Positions 39,543-48,699 are shown, counted from the first letter of the stretch. The stretch: DNA of 64,000 nt from Mycobacterium sp. E2479 (GCF_001667925.1 NZ_LZJR01000059.1:1-64000), one strand, 5' to 3'. Numbers and translations: made by a program. The notes: generated by a model from the sequence alone, not told the origin.

Positions 39543-40798
39543 ACCCTGACCGTGAGCTGCGATAGCCCGCGCAGCGTCACATTGGGCTTGTACTGGGGCT
39601 CACTGTCCAATCGGGCGTTCGGAAATCGCGCCGTCACCGCCGACAGGGCCACCCCGGCTTCCAGCCTGGCCAGCGGCGCACCCAGGCAGTAATGCGCGCC
39701 GCGACCGAATCCTAAGTGCCGCATCGCTTTCCGATCCGGATCGAAGACATCGGGGCGGTCATACTCGGCGGGATCGCGCTGGGCGGCGGCGGTCAGCAGC
39801 ATCATGATGTCGCCCTCGGGCACCTCAATGCCCCCAATTGCCATGTCGTCGCCGGCGGTTCGGGCGATCATCTGCACCGGCGGGTCATAGCGCAACGTCT
39901 CCTCGATGACCGCGGGAGCACGGCTGGCGTCGGCGCCGAGCGCGGTCCATTGCGACGGTTGGCGCAGCATCGCCAGCACCGCGTTGCCGATCAGGTTCAC
40001 CGTGGTCTCGTGACCGGCGACCAGCAACAGGACGCAGGTGGAGACGATCTCCTCGGCGGTCAGCTGGTCGCCTGACTCTTCCACGGCGATCAGTCCGGAC
40101 ATCAGGTCGTCGCCGGGCCGCGAGCGTCGCCGGTCGATCAGGCCGTGCAGGTAGGCGCGCAACCACATTCCGGCGGCCATCCGCTCTGTGAAGTTGTCTG
40201 ATGGCGCTCCGGTGAAGGCGACGAACGGGTCCAGTGATTGCGCCAGCAGCGCGGACACGCGGCTGAACTGTGGCTCGTCCTCGAGCGGCACGCCGAGCAG
40301 TCGGCAAATCACCGCTACCGGCAATGGGTAGGCGAGGTCTTCGACGACTTCGAACCGCTCCTTCTCGGCGATCCGGTCGAGCAACCCGGTTATGAGCGCG
40401 GTGATGTCGGGCTGCAGCGCGTTCACCACTTTCGGTGCGAACGCCTTGCTGACCAGTTTCCGCAGCCGGGTGTGGTCCGGCGGGTCCTGAAACAAGAAGC
40501 CCGGCGGGCTCGGCGGCGGCGCCTCGGCACCCGTCTCGATGAGCTGGCGGGTCTGCGCTTCGACCTGCGCGCGGGCGGCCTTCGACTTGCTCCTGTCGTT
40601 ACTCGACGACGGGTGGCGCAAGGCGTCGTCGCAGTCACGGTAGGTCGAGAACACCGCGAGGTTGCCTTCCGGCAAGGCGATCGACCCGCGTTCACGAAAC
40701 TGCGCGAACAGCGGGTAGGGGTCCGCACGGACGGCCGGGTCCAACAGCTGTACCAACAATTGACCGGGCTTGGTGGACTCGGCAGGCGCGGTCGTCAT
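39539..40798 (-). CDS. Cytochrome P450
   Basis: A 419-residue P450. The oxygen-binding motif is AGHETT (261-266), E-x-x-R is in EETLR (299-303), and the haem loop FGRGAHYCLG gives Cys371. A serine-rich stretch with many basic residues at about 64-80 (SSSNDRSKSKAARAQ) is unusual. The preceding haloalkane dehalogenase gene, 36 bases away on the same strand, suggests cotranscription. Family and substrate are unknown. Confidence 0.92.
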   Translation of the reverse strand: MTTAPAESTKPGQLLVQLLDPAVRADPYPLFAQFRERGSIALPEGNLAVFSTYRDCDDALRHPSSSNDRSKSKAARAQVEAQTRQLIETGAEAPPPSPPGFLFQDPPDHTRLRKLVSKAFAPKVVNALQPDITALITGLLDRIAEKERFEVVEDLAYPLPVAVICRLLGVPLEDEPQFSRVSALLAQSLDPFVAFTGAPSDNFTERMAAGMWLRAYLHGLIDRRRSRPGDDLMSGLIAVEESGDQLTAEEIVSTCVLLLVAGHETTVNLIGNAVLAMLRQPSQWTALGADASRAPAVIEETLRYDPPVQMIARTAGDDMAIGGIEVPEGDIMMLLTAAAQRDPAEYDRPDVFDPDRKAMRHLGFGRGAHYCLGAPLARLEAGVALSAVTARFPNARLDSEPQYKPNVTLRGLSQLTVRV

Positions 40799-40834
40799 CC
40801 TGACATTGTGCCCGGCGCCCGGCGCCCCCCTTAC

Positions 40835-41740
40835 TCAGCGGCGCAAGAACTCCACGATGTGGCCGGCCAGCTCCGCTCCGGCATCCTCCTGCACGAAATG
40901 GCCGGCGCCACGGATTACCGGGTGGTCGATCCCCTGGGCGCCACGCATCTGGCGCTGGAAGATGGCGGCCATCGGTCCGGTGATCGGGTCGCTGTCGCTG
41001 AAGGCGACCAGCATGGGTGTCGGGCTGGCCGAAAGCATGGTCCAGGCGGTCTTGTTAGCCACCGCGGCGGGGTCGTCCGGTGAGGTGGGCACCAGGCCGG
41101 GCATGGCGCGCGGCCCGGCGCAGTAGTCGTCGGTGGGGAAGGGCGCGTCATAGCCGGCGCGCACCTCCTCGCTCATCTTTTGGCGGCAGCCGCCCTGGAC
41201 GAACGCGCCGATGTTCAACGTCGGCGCCGAGGTGATCGCTTCGCGGAACTTCCACCAGACATCGGCCATGGGCTGCTCGCCATTCGGTAGCCCGGTGTTG
41301 GCGACCACCAGTCGAGCGAACCGTTCGGGATGTTCTGCGGCAAGGCGCAATCCGATCAGTCCACCCCAGTCCTGACCTACCAGTGTGACGTCGTGCAGGT
41401 CGAGGACATCGAAGGCCACCGCTCGCATCCACTCGACATGGCGGGCGTAGCTGTGGTCTTCGCGGCGGGTCGGCTTGTCCGAGCGCCCGAACCCGACTAG
41501 GTCGGGGCAGATGACGCGATGACCGGCGGCGGCGAGGATCGGCATCATCTTGCGGTACAGAAATGACCACGACGGTTCGCCGTGCAGCATGAGAATGGGG
41601 TCGGCGCTTTCCGGGCCGTCCTGGACCCAGGCCACGCGCAGCGCGCCGCCTTCGGCGTCGGGCAATTCGCAATACCTTGGGGTGTAAGGGAAATCGGGAA
41701 GACCGGCGAAGCGGTCCTCGGGTGTCCGCAGCGTTTGCAT
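40835..41740 (-). CDS. Haloalkane dehalogenase-like alpha/beta hydrolase (HLD-I type)
   Basis: A 301-residue enzyme. The nucleophile is Asp124 in LVGQDWGGLIG, where Trp125 is a halide-stabilising residue. HGEPSW (53-58) is the oxyanion segment, and the histidine is in RGAGHFVQED. CPDLVGFGRSDKPTR is typical of haloalkane dehalogenases, and similarity to mycobacterial DhmA and Rv2296 is clear. Activity on haloalkanes is therefore likely, but the natural substrate of mycobacterial members is unknown. It is followed by a P450 and preceded by the Nudix gene on the same strand. Confidence 0.87.
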   Translation of the reverse strand: MQTLRTPEDRFAGLPDFPYTPRYCELPDAEGGALRVAWVQDGPESADPILMLHGEPSWSFLYRKMMPILAAAGHRVICPDLVGFGRSDKPTRREDHSYARHVEWMRAVAFDVLDLHDVTLVGQDWGGLIGLRLAAEHPERFARLVVANTGLPNGEQPMADVWWKFREAITSAPTLNIGAFVQGGCRQKMSEEVRAGYDAPFPTDDYCAGPRAMPGLVPTSPDDPAAVANKTAWTMLSASPTPMLVAFSDSDPITGPMAAIFQRQMRGAQGIDHPVIRGAGHFVQEDAGAELAGHIVEFLRR

Positions 41741-41741
41741 G

Positions 41742-42227
41742 TCACGACCCTTCGGATAGTCCGGCCAGGCCCGGATCCGCCATCAAGCGATCGAGAAAAC
41801 CGTGCTGGCCTTTCAGCAATTTGACACGCGCGGTCGCCACCGCGAACCAGCCCACGCGATCGACCTCCGGAAACTCCCGGAGCGTGCCCGATCCTTTCGG
41901 CCACTCCAATTCGAAAGTGTTGCTGCGCGCGTCGGCGATGTCGAGGTCGCTATGGACGGCGAAGGCGGTCACGACCTTACCGCCGGATTGTTTCAGCTGA
42001 CCTAGGTCGATGCGGGGCCCGGCCGGCACCGGTAGCCCCAGCTCCTCTGCGAACTCCCGCTGCGCGGCCGCCCAGGGATCTTCCCCATCGGTGTACTCGC
42101 CTTTCGGGATCGACCACGCGCCGTCGTCTTTGCGGGCCCAGAATGGCCCACCCGGATGCGCGAGCAAGACCTCGACGACGCGGTCGCGGGTCCGGTACAA
42201 CATCACACCCGCGCTCAGTTTGGCCAT
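41742..42227 (-). CDS. Nudix hydrolase (Rv3733c-like)
   Basis: A 161-residue Nudix protein. The box G-x5-E-x7-R-E-U-x-E-E-x-G is complete from Gly43 to Gly64 (GEYTDGEDPWAAAQREFAEE, then LG). The N-terminal SAGVMLYRTRDRVVEVLLAH is shared with a DUF4743-like group acting on nucleoside diphosphate derivatives. The gene stops one base before the dehalogenase start region and lies six bases after tgs2, so it is in one transcript. Confidence 0.9.
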   Translation of the reverse strand: MAKLSAGVMLYRTRDRVVEVLLAHPGGPFWARKDDGAWSIPKGEYTDGEDPWAAAQREFAEELGLPVPAGPRIDLGQLKQSGGKVVTAFAVHSDLDIADARSNTFELEWPKGSGTLREFPEVDRVGWFAVATARVKLLKGQHGFLDRLMADPGLAGLSEGS

Positions 42228-42233
42228 CGAGGC

Positions 42234-43589
42234 CTATTCTCCCACAGCGCGTTCCAGATCCTTGAGCGAGGACTCCAGGTGCGCGAGCAGGCGTTGCAGG
42301 TGCGGCACGCTGCGCCGGCAACCCACTAGGCCGAAGTCCAGATTGCCGGCGTTGCTGGCCAGGGTGATGTTCAGAGCTTGGCCGTCCAGCGCGATGGACA
42401 GCGGGTAGTTGCCGTCGAGCCGGGCGCCCCCGTAGTAGATCGGCTGTGTCGGGCCCGGCACATTCGAAATGATGATGTTGAACGGTGGTGACGTCGAGGA
42501 CACCCAGCCCGGGACCGCCGCCAACGCCAGCGCTGACGTGTTGACGGCCGAGAGCGCCAGCGCCTGGAAACGCGGTAACTGCGAGAACACTTTCTTGTTG
42601 CTGCGCATCGAGTCGCTGATGGTCAGCAGACGCTGGGCGGGGTCATCGGCGTCGGTGGCGAGGTTGCACAGAATGGCGCCGACCAGGTTGCCGCCGGCAT
42701 CAGCCTCTTCCTCCGTGCGCAGGCTCACCGGGACCATCGCGATCAGCGGTGTGTCCGGCAGCGCGTCTTGCTCGAGCAGGTAATAGCGCAGGGCGCCTGA
42801 GCACATAGCCAAGACGACGTCGTTCACCGTCACCCCCGCCGCCTTCTTCACGTTCTTGATCCGGTCCAGTGACCAGGACTGCGCGGCACACCGGCGGGCA
42901 CCGCCGATCTTGACGTTCAACATCGTCTTCGGCGCCCCGAAGGGCAACGTCAGTTGCTGCTCGAACAGCGCCGCGCGCGCCAACCCGATCGTCGAGGGAG
43001 CCAGTGCCGCAAGGGATCCCGCTGTGCGGGCCAATGAGCTCAATGGAGACGACGGACTGGACTTGCGCTTGGGCTTAGGCAGAGTCCACGGGGCGCGAAT
43101 CTCGGGGTCCTCGGGGTCGGTGGTCAATGCGCGCTGCATCAGCTTCTGCGCGGAGACACCGTCGATCAGCGCGTGGTGCACTTTCGTGTAGATGGCGAAC
43201 CGGCCATCTTTGAGACCTTCGACGATGTGTGTCTCCCACAGCGGGCGGTGACGATCCAGCAGGCTGCTGTGCCACCGCGAGGTGAGCTCCAGCAACTCGC
43301 GGACGCGTTTGGGGGACGGCAGCGCCGAGCGTCGGACGTGGTAGTCGATGTCGACGGCGTCGTCGTACGACCAGCCAAGGTTCGCGACTCCGCCGACAAA
43401 GCTCGCGGGACGCTTGCGAAATGTGGGCTGGAAATCCCGCTGAGCGGCCAGGCTCTTGTACAGCTCACTAACGAAGCCGCGGCCGGCGCCCGGCGGGGGC
43501 TCGAACAACTGCAAGCCTCCGACGTGCATGGGATGTTCGCGAGATTCCCCCAGAAGAAAGATCGCGTCGGTGGGCATCATCAGTTCCAT
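42234..43589 (-). CDS. tgs2: Wax ester synthase/diacylglycerol acyltransferase
   Basis: Transfers acyl-CoA to diacylglycerol for triacylglycerol storage or to alcohols for wax esters. The 451-residue protein begins MELMMPTDAIFLLGESREHP as in mycobacterial Tgs enzymes, and the catalytic HHxxxDG motif is HHALIDG (138-144). The second conserved region NIIISNVPGPTQPIYYGG lies in the C-terminal domain. Order with the Nudix gene equals Rv3734c-Rv3733c, supporting the tgs2 assignment. The protein associates with lipid bodies or membrane in relatives. Confidence 0.92.
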   Translation of the reverse strand: MELMMPTDAIFLLGESREHPMHVGGLQLFEPPPGAGRGFVSELYKSLAAQRDFQPTFRKRPASFVGGVANLGWSYDDAVDIDYHVRRSALPSPKRVRELLELTSRWHSSLLDRHRPLWETHIVEGLKDGRFAIYTKVHHALIDGVSAQKLMQRALTTDPEDPEIRAPWTLPKPKRKSSPSSPLSSLARTAGSLAALAPSTIGLARAALFEQQLTLPFGAPKTMLNVKIGGARRCAAQSWSLDRIKNVKKAAGVTVNDVVLAMCSGALRYYLLEQDALPDTPLIAMVPVSLRTEEEADAGGNLVGAILCNLATDADDPAQRLLTISDSMRSNKKVFSQLPRFQALALSAVNTSALALAAVPGWVSSTSPPFNIIISNVPGPTQPIYYGGARLDGNYPLSIALDGQALNITLASNAGNLDFGLVGCRRSVPHLQRLLAHLESSLKDLERAVGE

Positions 43590-43655
43590 CCACCTATTAG
43601 ACCCATTTCGGCCTGATCCGGGAAGCTAACGCGGGATTGGACCCGCGTCAGATCA

Positions 43656-44036
43656 TCAGGTCACGACCGACCATGTCGAGGTCGCGATCAAATCCCCGCG
43701 TTCCAGCCCGGCGGAGCGGTGCTCGTGCACCTTGGCGTACTCCCGGGTCGTCACCATGTCGACGAAGGCCTGCGGGGTTGGGTACTCGACGATGAGAATC
43801 GCGTCCCACCAAGGTCGTTCGCCATCGCCGATCACCACCGATGGCGCACCCCCCGCATACCGCAGGGTGGCGCCCACGCGTTCCAGGTGTGGAGCCACTT
43901 CTCGACCGTATTGCACGTAGCTCTGCAGGCCGCCCTCCGGCTTGAACTTCAACAGGTTGACCATCACCACCGGCGCATCAACCGGTCGCGCCGCGAGCGC
44001 GGCGAACTGCTCGGGCGTCGGCTGCAAGCTGCTCAT
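43656..44036 (-). CDS. DUF1330 family protein
   Basis: A 126-residue dimeric alpha-beta barrel type protein, from ATG 44036 with AGGGAGATT upstream. VVMVNLLKFK near the N-terminus and WDAILIVEYPTPQAFVDMV in the second half are the family signature; the segment between them lacks obvious catalytic residues. DUF1330 proteins accompany catabolic and SDR genes, as here where an SDR lies 48 bases upstream on the same strand. Function unknown. Confidence 0.82.
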   Translation of the reverse strand: MSSLQPTPEQFAALAARPVDAPVVMVNLLKFKPEGGLQSYVQYGREVAPHLERVGATLRYAGGAPSVVIGDGERPWWDAILIVEYPTPQAFVDMVTTREYAKVHEHRSAGLERGDLIATSTWSVVT

Positions 44037-44084
44037 GTGAATCTCCCTGCGCTGGTTACCTTCTGAATACATGCGGGGGCGTGG

Positions 44085-44942
44085 TTACAGCAGATCCGTG
44101 ATCGTCTTCAGGCCCGCGTCATAGAGCACACCGGGCAGCATCCCACCGTCGCACTCGATGGTGGTGCCGTTGACGAAGTCGGCCTGTCCACCGGCGAGGA
44201 AAACGCAGACCCGCCCGACTTCGGCGGGCTCGCCGGCGCGACGCAACGGGACGGCGGCGAAATACTCTGCGCCATCGGGGTCGTCCTTGGGTAGCACGAA
44301 CGATCGGAAGTTCTCCGTCATCGTCGGGCCCAGGGCGATGCAGTTGACCCGCACCGTGGGCCCCCACTCTTCGGCCAGGGAGCGGGTGAGGTGGTTGAGA
44401 CCGCTTTTGGCCGCGCCGTAGGAGACCAGGGTCGGAGACCCGGCCGGATGTCCGGCGCCGCTGGAGATGTTGATGATGCACCCGACGCCGTCCTGGGTTT
44501 GCATCTGCCGATAAGCGCGGATCGCGAACCACAATGGGCTGATGAGGTTCATCTGCACGGCGAAGGCGTGAAACAGGGCCGTGCGCGCGTAATCGTCGTC
44601 GGCGGCGGGCGCGCCCTGAATGCGTTGCACCAGTTCGGGAATGCTTTCGGCATGCGGCGCGGGAACGGTTCCTCCGGCATTGTTCACCAGGATGTCGACC
44701 CGACCGTGGGTAGCCACGACCCCGGCGACGAACGTGTCGATCGAGCCATGGTCACCCTGATCGCACACCTGTTGGGAAGCGCGGTCCGCCCACTCCGGTT
44801 CGATGCCGGGAATGGTGGGCAGCGGTGACCGCGAGCAGCCGATCACGGTCGCACCGGCGCGCAGCAGTTCATGGGCGATGCCCACGCCCACGCCGCGGCT
44901 GGTGCCGGTGACGATCGCGACCTTGCCGTCGAGGACGCCCAT
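44085..44942 (-). CDS. Short-chain dehydrogenase/reductase
   Basis: A 285-residue SDR. VAIVTGTSRGVGVGIA is the cofactor loop, ILVNNAGG the NNAG motif, CIINISSGAG contains the catalytic serine, and SYGAAKSGLNHL the Tyr and Lys. An insert of about 25 residues follows the NNAG motif (ESIPELVQRIQGAPAADDDY). It is divergent from a DapB-like dehydrogenase, and a TetR-type palindrome lies between the two genes. Confidence 0.88.
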   Translation of the reverse strand: MGVLDGKVAIVTGTSRGVGVGIAHELLRAGATVIGCSRSPLPTIPGIEPEWADRASQQVCDQGDHGSIDTFVAGVVATHGRVDILVNNAGGTVPAPHAESIPELVQRIQGAPAADDDYARTALFHAFAVQMNLISPLWFAIRAYRQMQTQDGVGCIINISSGAGHPAGSPTLVSYGAAKSGLNHLTRSLAEEWGPTVRVNCIALGPTMTENFRSFVLPKDDPDGAEYFAAVPLRRAGEPAEVGRVCVFLAGGQADFVNGTTIECDGGMLPGVLYDAGLKTITDLL

Positions 44943-44973
44943 TAACAGACCCTCTCACGAAACCACCGATTGT

Positions 44974-44988
44974 TGACAGTCACTGTCA
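44974..44988. promoter_or_regulatory. TetR-type operator in divergent promoter
   Basis: TGACAG-TCA-CTGTCA is an inverted repeat of 6-base arms with a 3-base centre. It overlaps a consensus -35 hexamer TTGACA (44973-44978) facing the DapB-like gene. Sites of this form are common for mycobacterial TetR regulators. The TetR gene at 46961-47557, two genes downstream, is the obvious candidate. Confidence 0.55.
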
Positions 44989-45052
44989 TCCAGTCATAGC
45001 CTGCCATTTCATTCGCCGATGTGTAAAGAGCGCACCGTCCGGGAGGTCAATG

Positions 45053-46138
45053 ATGAGCAGGCCAGCCAAATTCCGCGTCATCCAGTGGGCCACTGGGGGC
45101 GTGGGCAAAGCGGCGATCGGGTGCGTCATCAATCACCCACAGCTGGAGCTGGTGGGGTGCTGGGTGCACAGCGCGGACAAAAACGGTGTCGATGTCGGCC
45201 GGATCGTCGGCACACAGGAGCTTGGCGTCACCGCCACCACCAGCATCGACGAAATACTGGCGTTGGATGCCGACTGCGTCATGTACAGCCCGCTGATACC
45301 CAACGACGACGAAGTGATCGCCATTCTGCGGTCCGGCAAGAACGTGGTCACACCCGTTGGCTGGGTCTACCCCGACCCGGACAACAAGCGTCACCGGGCC
45401 GTCGCCGACGCCGCGACGGAAGGCGGTGTGACGCTGCATGGTTCGGGCATTCACCCCGGCGGCATCACAGAACGGTTCCCGCTCATGGTGTCCTCCCTGT
45501 CGTCGGCGATCACGCACGTGCGTGCCGAAGAGTTCTCCGACATCCGCACCTACAACGCGCCGGACGTGGTGCGCCACATCATGGGATTCGGGGGTACCCC
45601 GGAGGAAGCCACACAGGGGCCGATGGCCGGTCTGCTAGCAGGGGGTTTCAAGCAGTCGGTGCGGATGATCGCCGACCACATGGGCTTTCGCATCGATCCC
45701 GACATCAGGACGGTTCAGGACGTCGCCGTGGCGACCGCCGACATCGACTACGATCCCTTCCCGATCACGACCGGCACGGTGGCCGCACGCCGGTTCCGCT
45801 GGCAGGCCCTCGTCGATGGCGAGCCGGTCATCACCGCGGCGGTCAACTGGCTGATGGGTGAGGAAGATCTGGCCCCGGCCTGGAATTTCGGCGGGCGGGG
45901 TGAGCGCTTCGAGGTCGAGATCACCGGTGACCCCGACGTGAGTCTGACCTTCAAGGGTCTGCAACCGGAGACGATCGCGGAGGGCCTGGTGAAGAATCCG
46001 GGCGTCGTGGTCACCGCCAACCACTGCGTCAACGCCATTCCTGACGTCTGCGCCGCCGAGCCGGGCATCAAGACCTATCTCGACTTGCCGCTGTTCGCCG
46101 GACGTCCGGCTCCCGGCCTCGCCGCGGGAAAGCCATGA
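45053..46138 (+). CDS. DapB-like NAD(P)-dependent dehydrogenase, paralogue
   Basis: A 361-residue protein from the second of two adjacent ATGs, which lies six bases after GGGAGG. The Rossmann start FRVIQWATGGVGKAAIGCVI parallels VVQWNTGNVGKSSLK of the protein at 21744, and TATTSIDEILALDADCVMYSP also aligns well with that paralogue. The C-terminal domain is again like 2,4-diaminopentanoate dehydrogenase. It is first in a plus-strand unit with an SDR and a TetR gene. Substrate unknown; an amino or oxo acid is a guess from the fold. Confidence 0.8.
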   Translation: MSRPAKFRVIQWATGGVGKAAIGCVINHPQLELVGCWVHSADKNGVDVGRIVGTQELGVTATTSIDEILALDADCVMYSPLIPNDDEVIAILRSGKNVVTPVGWVYPDPDNKRHRAVADAATEGGVTLHGSGIHPGGITERFPLMVSSLSSAITHVRAEEFSDIRTYNAPDVVRHIMGFGGTPEEATQGPMAGLLAGGFKQSVRMIADHMGFRIDPDIRTVQDVAVATADIDYDPFPITTGTVAARRFRWQALVDGEPVITAAVNWLMGEEDLAPAWNFGGRGERFEVEITGDPDVSLTFKGLQPETIAEGLVKNPGVVVTANHCVNAIPDVCAAEPGIKTYLDLPLFAGRPAPGLAAGKP

Positions 46139-46190
46139 CCGAGTTCCTCGAAATGCAGCGGGGTGTAGGGCTGCAGATGGGACCCGCCAG

Positions 46191-46964
46191 ATGAGCTACA
46201 GCCACCACGATTCGATGCGTGGGCACGTCGCGATCGTCACCGGTGCCGCCCAAGGCGTCGGAAAGGGCGTCGCCGCAGCGCTCCTCGAACGCGGTGCGGC
46301 GGTGCTACTGGTTGACATCCAGGAGGAGGTGCTGAACAGGACCGCCATCGAACTCGAGTCGATCGGGCGGATGGAACGGCTCGTCGCGGATTTGCGCGAC
46401 CCGGACAGCGCGCAGCGTATCGTGGCCGCAGCGGTTGACGCTTTCGGCACGGTTCACGGCCTGGTCAACAACGCCATCGCCACCAACGAGCCGAAGGCGT
46501 TCGTCGACATCACCACCGAAGACCTGGCCCTCGGCTATGACGTGGGCCCCCGCGCGACGTTCCTGCTGATGCAGGCCGTGCACCCGTTGATGGTGGAGGC
46601 CGGCGGCGGATCGATCGTCAACCTCGGTTCGGGGACGGGCACGGGCGGCGAACCCAAGTGGGGCGGCTATGCCGCGGCCAAGGAAGGCATCCGCGGGCTG
46701 TCGAAGGTGGCCGCGCTGGAATGGGGGCGCGACAACATCCGTGTCAATGTCATCTGCCCCTTCGCCGAATCGGACGGCGTCAAGTTCTGGAAGTCGTTCG
46801 CGCCCAAGGAGTACGACAAGGCCGTGGGGCGGGTCCCGATGAAGCGTATCGGCGACGTCCGCACTGACGTGGGTGCGCTGGTGGCGTTCCTACTCGGCGA
46901 TGACGCCACCTTCATCACCGGACAGACCATTCACGTCGACGGTGGGATCGGCTGCTTCCGATGA
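46191..46964 (+). CDS. Short-chain dehydrogenase/reductase
   Basis: A 257-residue SDR: VAIVTGAAQGVGKGVA binds the cofactor, VNNAIA replaces the usual NNAG, and GYAAAKEGIRGL carries Tyr and Lys. The serine position in VNLGSGTGTGG is shifted but a serine is present. The C-terminus GQTIHVDGGIG is standard. Its stop overlaps the start of the TetR gene (ATGA), so the two are translationally coupled. Confidence 0.88.
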   Translation: MSYSHHDSMRGHVAIVTGAAQGVGKGVAAALLERGAAVLLVDIQEEVLNRTAIELESIGRMERLVADLRDPDSAQRIVAAAVDAFGTVHGLVNNAIATNEPKAFVDITTEDLALGYDVGPRATFLLMQAVHPLMVEAGGGSIVNLGSGTGTGGEPKWGGYAAAKEGIRGLSKVAALEWGRDNIRVNVICPFAESDGVKFWKSFAPKEYDKAVGRVPMKRIGDVRTDVGALVAFLLGDDATFITGQTIHVDGGIGCFR

Positions 46965-47557
46965 CCGGCGAGTCGCTTCGCGACCGGCAGCGCGCGCAGA
47001 TCCGGGCCGATATTCGGCGTGCGGCGTTTCGCCTATTCGTCGAGCGCGGGTACGACGCGGTGACTACAGAGGAGATCGCCACGGCCGCAGGCGTTTCGCC
47101 ACGCACGTTCTTCCGGCATGTGCCGGCGAAAGAAGAACTTCTGCTCGCCCCGGTGCGATACGGTGGCGCCGCGATCGTCAATCTCCTCGAGGGGCGGCCC
47201 GCCGCCGAGCCACCCGATGTCGCCTTGATCAACGCCATCGTCACGCGGACCCGCTCATTCCAGCAGGCCGACACCGAGGAATGGCGCGAAGCCCTGCTGG
47301 TGGCGCCCGACCTGCTCGCCAAGGTCACGGTGCACCGGCCGGCCGATAAGGAGCGAGCCACCAAGCTGATCGCCGAACGGATGGGCGCCGACCCCGAGGC
47401 CGACATTCGTCCGGGCCTGCTGGTTCAACTCGCGTTCGCGGCCGCCGACTTCGCCTTTCAGCAGTGGGTGCGACGGTCGGGGACACCGTGGCCACTGGAC
47501 CGCTACGTCACCGATGCGCTGGAGGCGGTCAAATCTGGGCACTGGAAACGGAAATGA
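46961..47557 (+). CDS. TetR family transcriptional regulator
   Basis: A 198-residue regulator. RADIRRAAFRLFVERGYDAV and TTEEIATAAGVSPRTFFRHV form the helix-turn-helix region (about 10-50), with the FFRHVPAKEEL end typical of the group. It is last in the unit after the DapB-like dehydrogenase and SDR and probably represses that unit and the divergent SDR through the palindrome at 44974. Ligand unknown. Confidence 0.88.
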   Translation: MTGESLRDRQRAQIRADIRRAAFRLFVERGYDAVTTEEIATAAGVSPRTFFRHVPAKEELLLAPVRYGGAAIVNLLEGRPAAEPPDVALINAIVTRTRSFQQADTEEWREALLVAPDLLAKVTVHRPADKERATKLIAERMGADPEADIRPGLLVQLAFAAADFAFQQWVRRSGTPWPLDRYVTDALEAVKSGHWKRK

Positions 47558-47562
47558 GTTGT

Positions 47563-48552
47563 TCAGTGCCGCTGCAGCACTTCGGGATTGGCGAGCCGAA
47601 TGGGCGTCCCGTCCAGCCACGCCAGCACCGATTCCACCGTTTCGGAGTAGAAGACGCCCAGCATTTCACGCGTGACATATCCCAGGTGGGGAGACAGCGT
47701 CACGTTTGAAAGCTGCCGCAGCCGATGGTCTTTCGGCAGCGGCTCGGTGTCATAGACGTCGAGGCCCGCCCCGGCGATGCGCCCGGTTTCCAGCGCGGCC
47801 AGCAGGGACGCTTCGTCGACGATCGGCCCCCTGGAGGTGTTGATCAGGTAGGCGTGTGGCTTCATCAGCGCCAGTTCCGCTTCGCCGACCAGTCCCCGGG
47901 TGCGTTCCGAGAGCACCAGGTGAATGGAGACCACGTCCGAGGATGCGAACAGCGTGGCCTTATCGACTCGGCGTGCGCCCGCACTCGCGGCGGCGTCCTC
48001 GGTGAGATTGCGACTCCACGCGATGACATCCATGTCAAAGGCCCTGGCGTACTCGGCCATGCGTCTGCCGACCCTGCCCAGCCCGAGCAGGCCGAGGGTC
48101 TTACCGGACAAGGTCATACCCGCGCTGGTCTGCCACCCGCCATCACGCATGCTGCGATGCTCTTCGGCGAGATTGCGCACCGTCGCAATCATCAGACCCC
48201 AGGCGAGTTCCGGCGTGGCGTCGCGCATGGACCTGAATCGGGGATGGGCAAAATCCGAGTGCGCCACCAGAATAGCGTGCTCGCCGGCCGCGGCCACGTC
48301 CATGTTCGGCAGGCTCCTGCCGACAATAGTGAGCAGCTTCAGGTTCGGTAGCCGCTCGATCAAGGTCCGCGGAAACGCCATTCGCTCTCGCAGGGTGCAC
48401 ACCACATCAAACGGCCGCAAGGCCTCGGCGGCCTCGTCTTCACCAAGGTGGCGGCCGAAAACGGTTACCTCGGCCCGCTTTTGCACCGGTGACCAGTCGG
48501 CAACCTGTAACGCCACGCCGGCGTAGTCGTCCAGAATCGCTACCTTGGGCAT
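47563..48552 (-). CDS. D-2-hydroxyacid dehydrogenase family protein
   Basis: A 329-residue NAD-dependent dehydrogenase from ATG 48552, preceded by GGGGAG. The Rossmann loop is LGLLGLGRVGRRMA. The catalytic Arg lies in INTSRGPIVDE, the Glu in DVYDTEPLPKDH, and the His in LSPHLGYVTREM, so the family triad appears complete. It converges on the TetR gene. Substrate may be a 2-oxo acid from the adjacent pathway; this is inferred from the family only. Confidence 0.88.
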   Translation of the reverse strand: MPKVAILDDYAGVALQVADWSPVQKRAEVTVFGRHLGEDEAAEALRPFDVVCTLRERMAFPRTLIERLPNLKLLTIVGRSLPNMDVAAAGEHAILVAHSDFAHPRFRSMRDATPELAWGLMIATVRNLAEEHRSMRDGGWQTSAGMTLSGKTLGLLGLGRVGRRMAEYARAFDMDVIAWSRNLTEDAAASAGARRVDKATLFASSDVVSIHLVLSERTRGLVGEAELALMKPHAYLINTSRGPIVDEASLLAALETGRIAGAGLDVYDTEPLPKDHRLRQLSNVTLSPHLGYVTREMLGVFYSETVESVLAWLDGTPIRLANPEVLQRH

Positions 48553-48699
48553 GCGGTCTCCCCACTCACCTGCATGACTCACTGGAACATCACGTCGCGG
48601 GCGCCGTCAAGGTCGCGACGGTGGTCTGCATGTGGGCGGACCCGTGGACATTGCCGAACACCCACCGCATACTCATCGACTGGGCCTCGGCTCGCTGTA

